Below, piece after piece: positions 7,971 through 16,402 of a DNA stretch of 64,000 nt (position 1 is its first letter; each line of letters begins with the position of its first letter). The position numbers and the translations under genes are program-made. Under the pieces are notes generated by a model, which had not been told where the DNA came from, did not search any database, and saw nothing but the letters and a program-made list of their open reading frames with translations. The DNA lies in NCBI GenBank assembly GCA_036303105.1, contig JAXJBF010000063.1:11576-75575 (forward strand), read 5' to 3'. Origin of the DNA: UMGS1590 sp036303105 (GTDB lineage: Bacteria; Bacillota; Peptococcia; Peptococcales; Peptococcaceae).

Positions 7971-9161
7971 ATGAGAAAAATACAAAAGTGGATTCTTTTT
8001 TTTATTTGTATCATTGTTTTATTTGTATTGTTTGGACTTGTAAATTATCCTCAGTATTTTACTTTTATCATGACTAATGAAGCAATTGATGAAAAAATAA
8101 TTAACCGTTCTTTTGAACCTGCTATATCTGATGAAGTAAACGAAAATATGAAACGTGAACAAATCTTTGAAAAGTGCTTGTCTGAACAAAATGTTGCATG
8201 GAATGATTGCGCTGCTGGACGAATATCTTTTACAGAATGGCAAAAAAGAAATGCAGAAGCGGTATTTACGATGTATCCAGAAATGCGAGATCCGTCATTA
8301 AACTCAGATGCTGTTCATGTATTTGTCAATGGTGATCCAGTGTCAGTAGAAAGTGAAAAAGAAGTGAAAGCGTATATTAATCAAGATAAGCTTGTTATGG
8401 TACCACTTGAGAAAATAAATAATTATCTCGGATTTGAAACACAAATAACAGAACAATGCATTGTTGTTTCATCAAAGACATTGGCGTTTAATCTGAAAAT
8501 GGTAATCGGTGAAAAAACGATAGAATTAAACGGCAATGAGCGTAAGTTCTCTGTAGCTCCTGTTCAAAAGAATCGTGTAATCTATGTGCCTGCAGAAGAC
8601 TATGTTCGCTGTTTTGGCAGCTATATTTGGGATGATTTTTTTCGCACATTCAATATTTTTGCGTTGTCCGACTATAATATACATTATCAAATCCGTTGGG
8701 AAAGTTTGGGGGGATTGATTCGTATCGAAAATGGAAAAGAAACGTCTTTACCTGTATCTTTTGGGGAGGCTGTGATGAATGCATCCATTGCAGATACTGT
8801 TATTTCTTCACAAAAAGTTATTGATGGGAAAACCTATCTGATTATTACATTTAATAATGATCGTCCTTATGAATACTCTGTACTCTATCGTGATGATGGC
8901 ACAGTGTTAACCTATTTGATGAAAATTATGACAGGAAGCTCATTTTGGATACAGGATAGGAATATTTATTTTACACGCGGCTTGCCAACAGAAGGGCAGC
9001 CGGAAATTACACAATTATATGTAACGTCATTAGAAGATACTTCAAATGTGATGGCGATTGATCAAGATTTTCCTGTTATAGCCAGCGCTTTAACAATAGA
9101 ACAGGGAAAACTCACGGCTATCATGCCAGATGGAAAAAAATATAGTGTGAAAACAAATTAA
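7971..9161 (+). CDS. Secreted or membrane-anchored stalk-domain protein
   Basis: A 396-residue protein with a strongly hydrophobic N-terminus (residues ~8-27) that acts as an uncleaved anchor or signal peptide. A 'copper amine oxidase N-terminal-like' stalk unit lies at ~110-225 (VHVFVNGDPV, LVMVPLEKINNYLGFE, NRVIYVPAEDYVRCFG, IWDDFFRTFNIF). The C-terminal ~170 residues are beta-rich with no motif I recognise. Stalk units are thought to be wall-associated modules and do not imply amine oxidase activity. The ATG at 7971 follows AAAGGAGGA; an upstream TTG/ATG at 7944/7947 lacks a site. It is the first gene of the four-gene secreted cluster and a homologue of the broken gene at 11188-12292. Confidence 0.8.
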   Translation: MRKIQKWILFFICIIVLFVLFGLVNYPQYFTFIMTNEAIDEKIINRSFEPAISDEVNENMKREQIFEKCLSEQNVAWNDCAAGRISFTEWQKRNAEAVFTMYPEMRDPSLNSDAVHVFVNGDPVSVESEKEVKAYINQDKLVMVPLEKINNYLGFETQITEQCIVVSSKTLAFNLKMVIGEKTIELNGNERKFSVAPVQKNRVIYVPAEDYVRCFGSYIWDDFFRTFNIFALSDYNIHYQIRWESLGGLIRIENGKETSLPVSFGEAVMNASIADTVISSQKVIDGKTYLIITFNNDRPYEYSVLYRDDGTVLTYLMKIMTGSSFWIQDRNIYFTRGLPTEGQPEITQLYVTSLEDTSNVMAIDQDFPVIASALTIEQGKLTAIMPDGKKYSVKTN

Positions 9162-9198
9162 CACATTGTGATGTAGTGACGTGATGGAGGAATTTATC

Positions 9199-10134
9199 TT
9201 GAAAGTTATTTTAAATAAAAAATGGTTATGTTTCATCTGCATGTTGCTATTATTTGTTCCAACAGCTAGTTATGGACAAGATAAAGCGTGGATACAGAGT
9301 CAATATAAGGATTATTATTATGGATTACTTGCAGATAATTTAGCACAGCTAAAGAATACCGATGATTCTTATTGTGTTACAGGAACTAAACAAACGCTAG
9401 AAACTTTTAGCTGGGACAATATACAATTTTTTGTAAAAAAGCCTTTTGTTCAAAATGTAATCAACAGTATTTTACATCGTCAAGATTATAAAGATATTCA
9501 AAATGTGATTGAGGAGTGTCAACACTATTACGTTTATACAATATGTTCTGGCTTTTTTAAATTGGAGCCGAATGATCATTTTGTGAATGAAAACATTTTT
9601 CAAGAAACAAATGCACGTAATATTTATATGTTATTTAAAATTCCTGATGCTGGTTTGGGATGTGAAGCGGGTGATTTTTCATATTCGTTAGATACTGTGA
9701 AAATTGATAATGATGTTGCAAAAGTATTTATCACTCGCTCGGTTAAAACAATTGATAATAATCCTGCGAATGAAGATAGTGACTGTGGCATTGTCATAGA
9801 GGAGGCTGTTCGAGAGGGATACTTATTAGAGAAAAAAGAGGGTCAATGGAAAATTGCCAACATTCTTTTTGATAATGCTGATTATCTAGAGGGAGATGCG
9901 AAACGAATTTTTAATGATGAAAATCAAACAGTTAATCTATTTAGAATGTTTGAAGATGCAGAAGATGCATCCATATGGACAGAGCGTTTTAGTTTCGAGA
10001 AATGTCAGCGCAAAGATTATTGTCCATATGGAAATTTTATGAGCTATATTATAGGAGATGTCGAAACACCGGTTTTTAATTATGACAAGCTAATCAATGA
10101 AAGAGATAATACTGATGCAACTCTTGAATCTTGA
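9199..10134 (+). CDS. Secreted protein of unknown function (paralogue 1)
   Basis: A 311-residue protein with a classic signal peptide (basic start, hydrophobic core ~9-24, likely cleavage after ASYG). I do not recognise the family. It is clearly homologous over its length to the next gene: shared blocks include NAR N(I/L)Y.LF, REGYLL, W.I.NI.F.N and the C-terminal YIIGD with FNY. Several cysteines are present (for example around KCQRKDYC). A TTG at 9199 is preferred because GGAGG lies 8 bases upstream; GTG 9181 and ATG 9184 have none. Probably transcribed with the stalk gene 37 bases upstream. Confidence 0.65.
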   Translation: MKVILNKKWLCFICMLLLFVPTASYGQDKAWIQSQYKDYYYGLLADNLAQLKNTDDSYCVTGTKQTLETFSWDNIQFFVKKPFVQNVINSILHRQDYKDIQNVIEECQHYYVYTICSGFFKLEPNDHFVNENIFQETNARNIYMLFKIPDAGLGCEAGDFSYSLDTVKIDNDVAKVFITRSVKTIDNNPANEDSDCGIVIEEAVREGYLLEKKEGQWKIANILFDNADYLEGDAKRIFNDENQTVNLFRMFEDAEDASIWTERFSFEKCQRKDYCPYGNFMSYIIGDVETPVFNYDKLINERDNTDATLES

Positions 10135-10213
10135 ATCTTGACAAGTACTAGAAAGAAATGCGAGCAAAAGAAACGCGTAGCAGAAGAAATAGATGTATTA
10201 TAGGGAGAATAAT

Positions 10214-11104
10214 ATGAAAAAAATACGATGTTTTATATTATTATTAATGTTTCTGTTTTCGCTTCCGTTACCTGTTTGGGCACTTGATGGTAGTGTGTTG
10301 GCAAATTGGCAAACACGAGATGCTTATTGTATTGAAATGGCTGCAACAATACCTGAACGTAAAGATAATGATGGTTCGTTTAGTGTGATGGGAGAGCTTG
10401 TCTATATGAAGGAATTTTCGTCAATGCCAATTAACATATATATAAAAAAGAATCTGGGCGTTACGTTAGACAACCTGTTTAATGACAAAGATGATGTTCA
10501 AGAAATACAAGCGCTTGTTGAAAAAGTAAATAATTATTACTATGCTACGCTTCTATCAGGTCGATTTAAAGTAATGCCTCGTGAAGATTTTACCAACAAT
10601 AAAATTTTTGAAGAAGCCAATGCAAGAAACCTTTACGAGCTGTTTATGAATCCGGACTGTGGTATAGGAATGAGCGAAGGTCGCTTTCGCATTCAAATTG
10701 AGGAATTAAAGATCATTGATGATTATGCGAAAGTTATCATTAATCGCGAGGCTAGCGTTGAAGGACATAATCCTTATAACGGCACCGATGGATGGCAGTT
10801 AGAAAATGGTAAACGAGAAGGTTATTTATTACAAAAAAGCGATGGAGCGTGGCATATAGAAAATATCATTTTTGGTAATTCGTCGTATTATTATGGTGGC
10901 AATAAGCAGTTAATTACTGAAGAAGGTGAATTAAATACTTTTGTGTTTTTTGAAAAGAGTAATGATTCTGCTGTATGGAAAAAAGCTTTCACCTTCGAGA
11001 AATGTCCAACTAAGAATTATAGCTCATTTGGCAATTATTCAGAGTATATTATTGGTGATATGAGTGCTCCTATATTTAATTATGAAAAGTGCCTCAAAAA
11101 ATAA
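10214..11104 (+). CDS. Secreted protein of unknown function (paralogue 2)
   Basis: A 296-residue protein with a signal peptide (MKKIRCF, hydrophobic core to ~residue 22, PVWA likely before cleavage). It is a tandem paralogue of the preceding gene: FEEANARNLYELF, KREGYLLQKSDGAWHIENI and FGNYSEYIIGDMSAP line up with the equivalent blocks there. The middle part resembles the fold pattern of small secreted NTF2-like or DUF4829-like domains, but that is only an impression. The ATG at 10214 follows AGGGAGAA; the open frame begins at 10193. No catalytic signature is visible. Confidence 0.65.
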   Translation: MKKIRCFILLLMFLFSLPLPVWALDGSVLANWQTRDAYCIEMAATIPERKDNDGSFSVMGELVYMKEFSSMPINIYIKKNLGVTLDNLFNDKDDVQEIQALVEKVNNYYYATLLSGRFKVMPREDFTNNKIFEEANARNLYELFMNPDCGIGMSEGRFRIQIEELKIIDDYAKVIINREASVEGHNPYNGTDGWQLENGKREGYLLQKSDGAWHIENIIFGNSSYYYGGNKQLITEEGELNTFVFFEKSNDSAVWKKAFTFEKCPTKNYSSFGNYSEYIIGDMSAPIFNYEKCLKK

Positions 11105-11187
11105 ACATTTGGAAAGTAATGAGCGAGTGGCACAAAGCTCAAAGGTAACAAATGGTAAATGGCTTAATTTGAAAGGGGATGACCATT

Positions 11188-11787
11188 ATGTTAAAACGAC
11201 AAGTCGGTGGTATTGTAAAAGCGATCGGTGTTTTTATTCTTCTATTTGGTTTGTGTTCGACCCAGGCCATTGCGGATGATTCTCTGTATGAAGCCATGGT
11301 TAACAGAACAGAGGATGCCTGGGAGGATTTTTATGAAAAAGGCGTGATATCTTCACAGGACTTTTGGAATATTGGTATGGAGAGCTTTCTTACAGTATCG
11401 CCAGACTATTTTTCAAACGACAAAATCACTTTAAGAATCAATGGTGATAAGGTGCAGACAGATCTCGAGCAAATTGGAGCGCCCTTTATCAATGAAAATG
11501 ATCGTTTAATGATACCTCTGCGTATGGTAAATGGGTATATGGGATTTTCAACCGATTGGCAGGAGAATGGAAGCATTTATATTCGTGGAGAAAACTTGAA
11601 TGTGCAAATGCAGCTTGAAAGCAATGAAGTGATGGTTAATGGGGAAGCATGTTTTTTTGATGAAGTGCCAGTATTGAAAAATAATCGTACATACATTCCG
11701 GCGCGTGATTTTGCAATGCTTTATGGCAGTATTATTTGGGATAATGAAAGTCGTTGCGTCAACATCTTTTCCAGAAAAAAATTATGA
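11188..11787 (+). CDS. Stalk-domain secreted protein, N-terminal part (frameshifted gene)
   Basis: A 199-codon frame with a signal peptide (hydrophobic ~11-26, then TQAIADD) and one stalk unit (ITLRINGDKVQTD, RLMIPLRMVNGYMGF, NRTYIPARDFAMLYG, IIWDNESRCVNIF). It aligns with the first ~225 residues of the 396-residue protein at 7971, then stops at a TGA (11785-11787) just after a run of seven A (11775-11781). Removing one A would join it in frame to the following coding stretch, which matches the C-terminal half of the same homologue. The start is ATG 11188, with AAAGGGG 10 bases upstream. As it stands the product would be a secreted stalk domain alone. Confidence 0.65.
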   Translation: MLKRQVGGIVKAIGVFILLFGLCSTQAIADDSLYEAMVNRTEDAWEDFYEKGVISSQDFWNIGMESFLTVSPDYFSNDKITLRINGDKVQTDLEQIGAPFINENDRLMIPLRMVNGYMGFSTDWQENGSIYIRGENLNVQMQLESNEVMVNGEACFFDEVPVLKNNRTYIPARDFAMLYGSIIWDNESRCVNIFSRKKL

Positions 11788-12292
11788 AACAACATATCGT
11801 GTGACTGAAAACGGGGTTGTGCGCAATGATGGTGATCGAAAAACATTGCTGACACCTAGTGCGCCTTACGATAACCACGATATTAATGAAGTTATTGCTC
11901 AAAAACGAATTAACGGCGTTACCTATTTACAGGTTGGCATGGGTGGAGACGATATATTGCGCAATGTTTATGCAGTCTTTCGGGATAATGGTGAGGAGCT
12001 GGAATATGTTTTGCCATTAGGATGTGATTCGCCTTATTTTATAGATGGAGATTCAATGTATTATACAGAGGGGCAGTATAGTGGACCTTGGACGTTGCTA
12101 ATAAGGTCTAATCGACTCTATGTATCTGATGGAGAAGAAACCGGTGTATACGATCTTCCCTATTCTGTGAATTGCTGTGTGATCACTATGAAAAATGGCG
12201 TTCTTGGGGCAATAACACCAGAGCTAGAATTTAAGCCGTTTGAACTTTCCGAATTAGAGCCAATCCCGTGGCCAGAATATTTATATGATTAA
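11774..12292 (+). pseudogene. C-terminal part of the frameshifted stalk-domain gene
   Basis: This continues the gene at 11188 in the next reading frame (+1). The frame is open from 11705, but the stretch before ~11774 is only the shadow of the N-terminal part. Blocks such as INGVTYLQV and VYAVFRDNGEELEYVLPL correspond to VIDGKTYLIIT and EYSVLYRDDGTVLTYLM in the homologue at 7971. There is no ribosome site or plausible start of its own. It is either a decayed gene, a sequencing error in the A7 run, or an expressed product of slippage at that run. Confidence 0.6.
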
Positions 12293-12328
12293 AGAAGATA
12301 TCTCATGTTATTTACAATGAATAAAAGA

Positions 12329-12370
12329 AAACAGATCGGTAAACGATAACGTTATAATACCGATCTGTTT
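12329..12370. terminator. Bidirectional intrinsic terminator
   Basis: Perfect 12-bp stem (AAACAGATCGGT / ACCGATCTGTTT) with an 18-base loop and T-rich flanks on both strands. It separates the secreted cluster (+) from the convergent moeB-like gene (-). Confidence 0.85.
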
Positions 12371-12376
12371 TTATGT

Positions 12377-13048
12377 TTAAAGTAACTCCAATTTTTCAAA
12401 TTCCTGATTGAGAAGATCAACGTAATATACTGTTCCGCTAGATACAGGTCGTTTAAGTAGACATTTAACAGCAAGAGACATTTGCATGGATGCACAAAGT
12501 GCAGGTGTAAATGAAAGAACGCTTTTATCTGTGAGGCGAGCCCTTTCAGGATAGAGTATATCCATAAGAGGTTCCTCCGGGAGATAAATTGCGGCTTGAG
12601 CCACCCATCCGCAAATCGCACCGTAGACAACAGGAATATCAAGCTTTGCGGCAGTTTTAGCCAATATGCGACGGCTTTCAATATTATCGAGTGCGTCAAG
12701 CGCTAAATCGCATCCAGTCAGGATTTTTGAAGCATTTTCAATTGTTAACATTGATCTATAGACCTCAGTATGGCAGTTTGGATTAATAATGGAAATGTGT
12801 TTTTGGGCGGAATCTGCTTTGCTTTGACCAAGGTTTTCTATATTGCATAATAATTGTCGATTAAGGTTACTTTCATTAAAACAATCACCATCCACAATAC
12901 GAATAGTGCCAATACCTATACGTGCCGCTTGATCGATTAAATGTCCGCCAATTCCTCCGCATCCAATGATGGCGATACGTTTCGTACGTAATTGTTCACA
13001 TTCGATTTCACTTAGTGCAGGAATGTTTCGAGCATATCTTTGAAGCAT
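12377..13048 (-). CDS. ThiF/MoeB-type E1-like adenylyltransferase
   Basis: A 223-residue enzyme of the MoeB/ThiF/HesA family, which adenylates the C-terminal glycine of a MoaD/ThiS-type carrier. Seen: the nucleotide-binding loop IAIIGCGGIGGHLIDQAARIG, the DGD motif (IVDGD), the NLNRQ arginine-containing motif, and the substrate-side DALDN. The paired CxxC zinc motifs of E. coli MoeB are not visible and the protein is shorter than MoeB (about 250), as in many clostridial 'MoeB/ThiF' versions. Its start lies 1 base beyond the stop of moaD, whose product is the obvious substrate in this cofactor locus. Confidence 0.85.
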   Translation of the reverse strand: MLQRYARNIPALSEIECEQLRTKRIAIIGCGGIGGHLIDQAARIGIGTIRIVDGDCFNESNLNRQLLCNIENLGQSKADSAQKHISIINPNCHTEVYRSMLTIENASKILTGCDLALDALDNIESRRILAKTAAKLDIPVVYGAICGWVAQAAIYLPEEPLMDILYPERARLTDKSVLSFTPALCASMQMSLAVKCLLKRPVSSGTVYYVDLLNQEFEKLELL

Positions 13049-13049
13049 A

Positions 13050-13271
13050 TTAACCGCCCCCTACCGGAGGAAAAAGTGCGACAATATCACCATCTTTAAC
13101 GGCAGCTTCTGGTTTTTGATGAAAGCCGTTGATAAGTAGAATGGAGACTTCTTCTTCCGGAATGTTGAGCTGATGAATGATATCCCTTGCACAAGCTACG
13201 TTTTCTGCATCCACCATGACAATTTTATCGCGACCTTGGCGAAGAGTGGCGAAAACACGTACTTCAATCAT
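13050..13271 (-). CDS. moaD: MoaD-like sulfur carrier
   Basis: A 73-residue beta-grasp carrier ending in PPVGGG. The terminal GG is the site of adenylation and thiocarboxylation (known for MoaD), which supplies sulfur to MPT synthase. Other family features are the short VRVFATLRQGRDK start and the DGDIVALFPP block. ATG 13271 has CGGAGG 7 bases upstream and gives the normal length; the open frame reaches 13289. The gene runs into the moeB-like gene and lies downstream of the oxidoreductase gene, separated from it by a hairpin terminator. Confidence 0.88.
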   Translation of the reverse strand: MIEVRVFATLRQGRDKIVMVDAENVACARDIIHQLNIPEEEVSILLINGFHQKPEAAVKDGDIVALFPPVGGG

Positions 13272-13291
13272 AGTAATGCCTCCGTTCATTA

Positions 13292-13323
13292 TAAAAATAG
13301 GGAGAGGTCGGAAACCTCTCCCT
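13292..13323 (-). terminator. Intrinsic terminator between aor and moaD
   Basis: On the - strand a 10-bp perfect stem (AGGGAGAGGT / ACCTCTCCCT, loop 5) is followed by a run of T (complement of ATAAAAAT). It lies downstream of the oxidoreductase and just before moaD, so moaD-moeB expression may come from read-through, which would give much more enzyme than cofactor protein (inference). Confidence 0.7.
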
Positions 13324-13337
13324 CAATTTAATGATAA

Positions 13338-15155
13338 TTATTTACCAACACATTCGTCAAGTCCGAGTTTTTTCAGTGTTTCGTCTGTAGGAAATGCGTC
13401 AACCCAACCGCGTGCTTCATAATACTGTGGCAGAGTAAGTGGTAATTGAGATACCATTCCTTCAGATGGGCCATCAGTAATTGGTTCTTGAAGCAGTCGT
13501 TTTGGCAATCTATCATCTTCAGGTTTCATACCTGCAGCTTTGTTAAACATTCGTTCGATATTGTAAATTCGATCACCAATATTGAGTACTTCTTCTACAG
13601 TCCAATTTGTGCCGGTTGCAGCATTTAGAAGAGCCGTGTATTCAGGTGCGCCCATTGCAAACGATGTGAATAAGCAATGTCCCATAGAGTCAATAACTGC
13701 AGTGAGATCCTGGAAAGTTTTTGCCCAGAACGCTTTGTCGGTTGTAACAGTGCGATCAAGTTGTTCTGGAAGTCCAAGAACTTCAGGAGAAATCATATAG
13801 CCGCGAACATGGCAACCGCCACGGTTAGATGTAGCATAAGTGATACCAATCCCTTGGATCGCACGTGCATCATAAGCTGGCATTTCTTGTTTTTTAACAC
13901 TCATGGAAATTTCTGGATGGCCATAGTGCTCGCAGAGTCTTGCAGACCCAGAACTCATCAGCCAAGCGAGTTCAGATTCTGGATCGCCCATACGTTTGGT
14001 CCATTCAATAAGCGCATCTGTTGAACCCCATTCAAGTGGAACACCGTCGCATTCTTCTTCTTTAATATATCCGCGCTGATACAATTCCATGGCTGCTGCA
14101 ATGGTGCAAGGTGTAGAAATTGCATCAAGTCCATACTCGTTACAGAGCATGTTACAAATATCAATGGTATTCAGATCGTTGTTGCCGCAGTTACCGCCAT
14201 ATGCCCAAATTGGTTCGTATTCTGGACCACCAACAACTTTATCGCCAACTTTGATAACACGAGCACATGCAATTGGGCAGCGATAGCAGGCACCAGCTTT
14301 TACGAGATACGTATCGGCCAAAGTTTCACCGGAAATTTCATCACCATATTCTGCATAAGAACCTTGCCAGTTTTTGGTTGGAAATGCGCCAATGTTATTG
14401 ACAATGTTAACCAGTACGGCGGTACCAAGTTGACGTAATCCTGAACCAGTGACAGGATTTGCCTTGATTACTTCCATAGCATTTTTGGTAGCTTCTTTCA
14501 GTGCATCAATATCTGCGATGTTATCGAGGTTTTTGCGTGTAGCACGTACAACGATAGCTTTTAATTTTTTGCTACCCATGACAGCACCAACACCACTACG
14601 ACCTGCAGCACGGTCTTTATCGTTCATGATGGCGGCAAGCAGAACCTTTTTTTCACCGGCAGGACCAATATTCAATACCGAAAAATCGTTTCCGTGGCGT
14701 TCTTTTAATGTATCGTCAATGAGTTCGCTTTTCATTCCAAGTAAATCATCAGCGTTATGGAGTTCAATTTTGTCATCATCAATGGAAATGTAAGTCCATT
14801 CGGGTGCTTCGCCTTCAACAATAATGGCATCCCAGCCCGCGTATTTTAACTTTGCGCCCCAAATACCACCGGAATTAGAGCATGCGATCATACCTGTCAA
14901 TGGAGACTTTGTGACAACCATGTAGCGACCTGTAGATGGTGCTGCGGCACCGGTCATTGGTCCAGTGATATAAATCAGTTTGTTTTTTGGAGAAAGCGGA
15001 TCAACTGTAGCGACACCTTCATCATAAAGCAGTTTTGTACCAAGACCGCGGCCGCCGATAAACTTGTGGGCGAGTTCGAGGTCAAGTGGTTCAATTTTTA
15101 TTTCACCGGTACTGAGATTGATGCGAGCGATTTTTTCATAATAAGCACCAGCCAT
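13338..15155 (-). CDS. aor: Aldehyde:ferredoxin oxidoreductase (tungsten/molybdopterin enzyme)
   Basis: A 605-residue enzyme of the AOR family, which oxidises aldehydes to acids (or the reverse) with ferredoxin, using a bis-pyranopterin tungsten (or molybdenum) centre and one [4Fe-4S] cluster. Cluster cysteines are visible as CYRCPIAC (C290, C293, C297) plus C494 in MGHCLFTSF, nearly the same spacing as in archaeal AOR. Cofactor-binding family stretches include FIGGRGLGTKLLY, STGRYMVVTKSP and NSGGIWGAKLK at the N-terminus. The ATG has a strong AAAGGAGGA site. It diverges from the cofactor biosynthesis operon and is followed by moaD and the moeB-like gene. The physiological substrate cannot be told from sequence. 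Confidence 0.93.
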   Translation of the reverse strand: MAGAYYEKIARINLSTGEIKIEPLDLELAHKFIGGRGLGTKLLYDEGVATVDPLSPKNKLIYITGPMTGAAAPSTGRYMVVTKSPLTGMIACSNSGGIWGAKLKYAGWDAIIVEGEAPEWTYISIDDDKIELHNADDLLGMKSELIDDTLKERHGNDFSVLNIGPAGEKKVLLAAIMNDKDRAAGRSGVGAVMGSKKLKAIVVRATRKNLDNIADIDALKEATKNAMEVIKANPVTGSGLRQLGTAVLVNIVNNIGAFPTKNWQGSYAEYGDEISGETLADTYLVKAGACYRCPIACARVIKVGDKVVGGPEYEPIWAYGGNCGNNDLNTIDICNMLCNEYGLDAISTPCTIAAAMELYQRGYIKEEECDGVPLEWGSTDALIEWTKRMGDPESELAWLMSSGSARLCEHYGHPEISMSVKKQEMPAYDARAIQGIGITYATSNRGGCHVRGYMISPEVLGLPEQLDRTVTTDKAFWAKTFQDLTAVIDSMGHCLFTSFAMGAPEYTALLNAATGTNWTVEEVLNIGDRIYNIERMFNKAAGMKPEDDRLPKRLLQEPITDGPSEGMVSQLPLTLPQYYEARGWVDAFPTDETLKKLGLDECVGK

Positions 15156-15224
15156 AGTGAATTCCTCCTTTGATTTTTATGAAAATTCATATCCTCTTGA
15201 AATATTTTGACTACTCTATCTTTT

Positions 15225-15252
15225 ATTATAGGGGTTAAGAATACAATAACAA
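15225..15252 (-). promoter_or_regulatory. Candidate promoter of the oxidoreductase gene
   Basis: On the - strand TTGTTA, 16 bases, TATAAT, about 70 bases before the aor start codon. Confidence 0.5.
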
Positions 15253-15296
15253 GATGAGAAAAGGATGTTCGTGCGAAACAGCATGAAAGCGTGCCG

Positions 15297-15342
15297 TTTC
15301 ATACATAGTATTTTAATGTTTTATCTCTGGGAATGTGTGAAA
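15297..15342. repeat. Inverted repeat in the aor / cofactor-operon divergent region
   Basis: The 308-base divergent gap (15156-15463) holds the aor promoter, this inverted repeat and the cofactor-operon promoter. TTTCATACAT at 15297-15306 faces ATGTGTGAAA at 15333-15342 (one G-T pair). Further GAAAC and TGAAA half-sites lie just upstream (15275-15287). This is a candidate operator for the HTH-PBP regulator at 15464. Inference only. Confidence 0.3.
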
Positions 15343-15389
15343 TGAGACGAAATAAGCCGATTATGGATGTGACGTGTATATCGGCAAAC

Positions 15390-15418
15390 TTGTTTGAAAA
15401 ATGAAAAAAACGTATAAT
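15390..15418 (+). promoter_or_regulatory. Candidate promoter of the cofactor operon
   Basis: TTGTTT (15390-15395), 17 bases, TATAAT (15413-15418), about 46 bases before the regulator start at 15464. Confidence 0.55.
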
Positions 15419-15463
15419 GGAAAGAGAAAAACAGTTATATAACAGAAGATGGGAGGGAATAAA

Positions 15464-16399
15464 ATGGCCCAGAATAAATCACTTTCCACGCAGGAGGTCG
15501 CTGATATTCTTCATGTTAGCAAGTCGACCATTTATGATTTAATTCGGCGCGGCGAAATTCGTTCCTATAAAATAGGTCGCAAAGTGCGTTTTACACAAGA
15601 TGATGTTGATGCTTATATCGCACGGTCACGCAGTGAAAACAGTGTGAAAGCTGTACAAAAAATCCAGACACATTCGACCTTGCTGACGCCGCCGGAAGGC
15701 GAAAGGCCAGATTTAATTATTTCTGGACAGGACGTATTGCTGGATATTCTGGCAAATTATCTTCATCAAAGTGGTGTTAATGCAGCACGCACCTACCTTT
15801 CTGGTTTTGAAGGATTATTGTCATTGTATCAAGAAAAAATACATGTGTGTGCGAGTCATTTATTTGATGGAGAAGATTATAATAGTTCCTTTGTGCGCTT
15901 TTTGATGCCTGGTGTTTCTGCAGTTTTGGTTAATTTATCTTATCGTATTCAAGGATTTTATGTTAAAAAGGGGAATCCTAAAGAAATTCATGGCTGGGAA
16001 GACCTGAGACGTGGCGATTTAAAATTGTTGAATCGTCGCGAAGGATCTAGTTCGCGCATCTTATTGGATGTTCAAATGAAAAAGATGGGCATTTTGCCAG
16101 AAAAAATTTCCGGATACACGACGGTGATGAAATCACATTTGACAGTTGCTGCCGCAATTGCTGAAGGAGAAGCTGATTTTGCTCTTGGAACAGAACGAAT
16201 TTCAAATCAAATAGATGGTATTGATTTTATTCCATTGATGAAAGAACGATATGATCTTGTGCTTCGAAAATCTTTTCTTGACTCAGTGCCTGCTCAAAGA
16301 ATGTTAGAAATATTGAATATGCCTGCTTTCCGAGCAGAAATATCACATTATACGGGCAATGATTACAGAGATCTAGGGAAGATCATTAAGGAGGTATAA
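15464..16399 (+). CDS. HTH (excisionase/BldC-type) regulator with PBP-like sensor domain
   Basis: A 311-residue protein with an N-terminal excisionase/MerR-like HTH (residues ~5-55; LSTQEVADILHVSKSTIYDLI, IGRKVRFTQDDVDAYI) and a C-terminal type-2 periplasmic-binding-protein-like domain (~75-305). In it YVKKGNPKEIHGWEDL and LLNRREGSSSRILLD resemble molybdate/tungstate-binding folds. Without a signal peptide the PBP part is a cytosolic ligand sensor. The same module forms the tail of the MoeA at 17631. It heads the cofactor operon and diverges from aor, so it is probably the local regulator sensing oxyanion or cofactor status (inference). The start ATG 15464 follows GGGAGGG. Confidence 0.82.
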   Translation: MAQNKSLSTQEVADILHVSKSTIYDLIRRGEIRSYKIGRKVRFTQDDVDAYIARSRSENSVKAVQKIQTHSTLLTPPEGERPDLIISGQDVLLDILANYLHQSGVNAARTYLSGFEGLLSLYQEKIHVCASHLFDGEDYNSSFVRFLMPGVSAVLVNLSYRIQGFYVKKGNPKEIHGWEDLRRGDLKLLNRREGSSSRILLDVQMKKMGILPEKISGYTTVMKSHLTVAAAIAEGEADFALGTERISNQIDGIDFIPLMKERYDLVLRKSFLDSVPAQRMLEILNMPAFRAEISHYTGNDYRDLGKIIKEV

Positions 16400-16402
16400 G
16401 AT

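Noticed and set aside
10100..10145. Short repeat TTGAATC in tandem at the end of the first paralogue gene
   Set aside because: Only two copies of a 9-base unit (CTTGAATCT-type). It is probably chance or simple slippage, without further structure.
12352..12699. 115-residue - strand frame overlapping the moeB-like gene
   Set aside because: It is an alternative frame of the same strand over the ThiF/MoeB coding region and includes the terminator; not a gene.
13677..14024. 115-residue + strand frame inside aor
   Set aside because: It lies opposite the conserved AOR coding sequence and has no plausible start or homology.
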